Positions 6,446 through 6,963 of a stretch of DNA of 6,963 nucleotides are shown here, piece by piece. The first letter of the stretch is position 1. The number at the start of each line of letters is the position of its first letter. This stretch comes from an uncultured Pseudomonadota bacterium (GTDB taxonomy: Bacteria > Myxococcota > UBA796): assembly GCA_913040875.1 (NCBI GenBank), contig CAJWHX010000179.1:1-6963 (forward strand), given 5' to 3'. The notes beneath the pieces are model-generated. The model worked only from the letters and a program-made list of their open reading frames with translations, was not told where the DNA came from and ran no database searches. The translations under genes and the position numbers were made by a program.

Positions 6446-6844
6446 TTAATTTTGAAACCACTTCGTACCCAAATACAGTCCCAAGAGTGCCATAGTTACT
6501 CCTAGAATTAACTGTCCAAGGATGTTCACGCCGGCTGCTATATAGGATTGATCCTGGATGAGTTTTGCATTGTCAACGGAAAAGGTAGAGAAGGTGGTAA
6601 ATGCCCCAAGGAATCCAGTTGTGAGTCCTGTCTTGAACCAGCCTGGATACGGAGCCACCAAAAATATGGAGGTAGAGAGTCCCAGTAATAGAGACCCTAC
6701 AATGTTCACTGTGGCAGTTCCCATTGGAATTCCCATGTAGTCTGGTAGATAAGAACAGAAGTATCTAGAAATGGCGCCAAGGGCTCCAAAGAGGGCGATG
6801 GAGATCAACGTCGTAGAGATATCAGTGGTCATGGTTGGGGTCAT
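6446..6844 (-). CDS. crcB: Fluoride ion channel FluC/CrcB
   Basis: Dual-topology inner-membrane fluoride channel of 132 residues and four helices that works as an antiparallel homodimer and lets toxic fluoride leave the cell. Signature segments are GALGAISRYF (20–29), PMGTATVNIVGS (40–51, pore Asn N47), and GFLGAFTTFSTFS (77–89) holding the phenylalanine-box residues F82 and F85 and the glycine–threonine turn that binds the central sodium ion. Length is normal. The ATG at 6844 has GGAAG (6851–6855, minus strand) 6 nt upstream; the second Met (codon 5) has no ribosome site. Only one copy is present here, consistent with homodimer types. No fluoride riboswitch is recognisable in the 119 bp visible upstream. 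Confidence 0.94.
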   Translation of the reverse strand: MTPTMTTDISTTLISIALFGALGAISRYFCSYLPDYMGIPMGTATVNIVGSLLLGLSTSIFLVAPYPGWFKTGLTTGFLGAFTTFSTFSVDNAKLIQDQSYIAAGVNILGQLILGVTMALLGLYLGTKWFQN

Positions 6845-6889
6845 GGCTGGCTTCCGTTTACAGTGTGGAATATCGCAGCGTGAAGATTG

Positions 6890-6959
6890 GGGCGAAAAGC
6901 CCTGTAGCGTTTTGTCTTTGGTCCAACAATTGCACTGGGTAAGGCTCCGCCTTCAACCC
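6890..6959. other. Two hairpins in the non-coding end upstream of crcB
   Basis: The 119 bp from 6845 to the right edge hold no gene. Hairpin 1: GGGT (6937–6940) plus AAGGC (6941–6945) pair with GCCTT (6949–6953) and ACCC (6956–6959), with a 3-nt loop and a 2-nt bulge. Hairpin 2: GGGC (6890–6893) pairs with GCCC (6899–6902) around loop GAAAA. Neither is followed by a T-run on either strand, so they are not standard terminators. They could belong to the crcB leader or to an element continuing past the edge. Confidence 0.5.
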
Positions 6960-6963
6960 GGGG

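Noticed and set aside
6845..6963. Fluoride riboswitch upstream of crcB
   Set aside because: I found no GGxGATGG-type P1 or the conserved downstream CTGATGA-like segment. AAACGCT occurs but alone means little.
6921..6963. Possible integron attC (gtccaac plus hairpin)
   Set aside because: Only one 7-bp match to the RYYYAAC consensus; no paired core site or cassette structure.

Overview
The window reads as a compact, gene-dense bacterial chromosome segment with mid-range GC, estimated by eye at a little under 50%. Every ORF is of bacterial type, and five genes begin at ATG inside the window. The gene content (SLC13 permease with RCK domains, NYN–LOTUS protein, MoxR ATPase with its VWA partner, DMT exporter, CULT-domain protein, FluC) suggests a Gram-negative bacterium, perhaps Proteobacteria or the former Deltaproteobacteria/Myxococcota. 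That assignment is inference only: there is no rRNA or other phylogenetic marker. I see no tRNA, rRNA, CRISPR array, IS element or phage gene.

Layout: (1) Minus strand, 2997 down to 1: a 649-residue NYN-domain (LabA/PIN-like) protein with a LOTUS/OST-HTH domain and a ~220-residue Lys/Ser/Thr-rich tail. It overlaps by ATGA with an SLC13-family permease that carries RCK_C (TrkA_C) domains and runs off the left edge. (2) A 112-bp divergent intergenic region, 2998–3109, with candidate sigma70-like promoters facing both ways and sharing a TATA core. (3) Plus strand, 3110–5930: three overlapping genes, a MoxR-type AAA+ ATPase, a CoxE-like VWA protein (TAATG overlap) and an EamA/DMT transporter (ATGA overlap). 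(4) Minus strand, 6844 down to 5927: a FluC/CrcB fluoride channel, then after 78 bp a cereblon-type CULT-domain protein. The CULT stop codon interleaves with the EamA stop codon in a convergent 4-bp overlap. (5) 6845–6963: a short non-coding end with two hairpins.

How the genes may work together: the ATPase and VWA protein are almost certainly a functional pair (chaperone/remodeller plus metal-binding adaptor). The coupled EamA permease could be a client or just a passenger. The NYN–LOTUS protein is probably an RNA-binding or RNA-cleaving factor; its link to the permease is purely positional. The most notable gene is the CULT protein. It keeps both zinc-binding CxxC pairs and the complete aromatic cage that forms the thalidomide/cyclic-imide pocket of human cereblon, in a small stand-alone bacterial protein of unknown role. 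I do not see a recognisable new multi-gene defence or biosynthetic system; the CULT gene and the ATPase–VWA–transporter cassette are the best candidates for undescribed biology.
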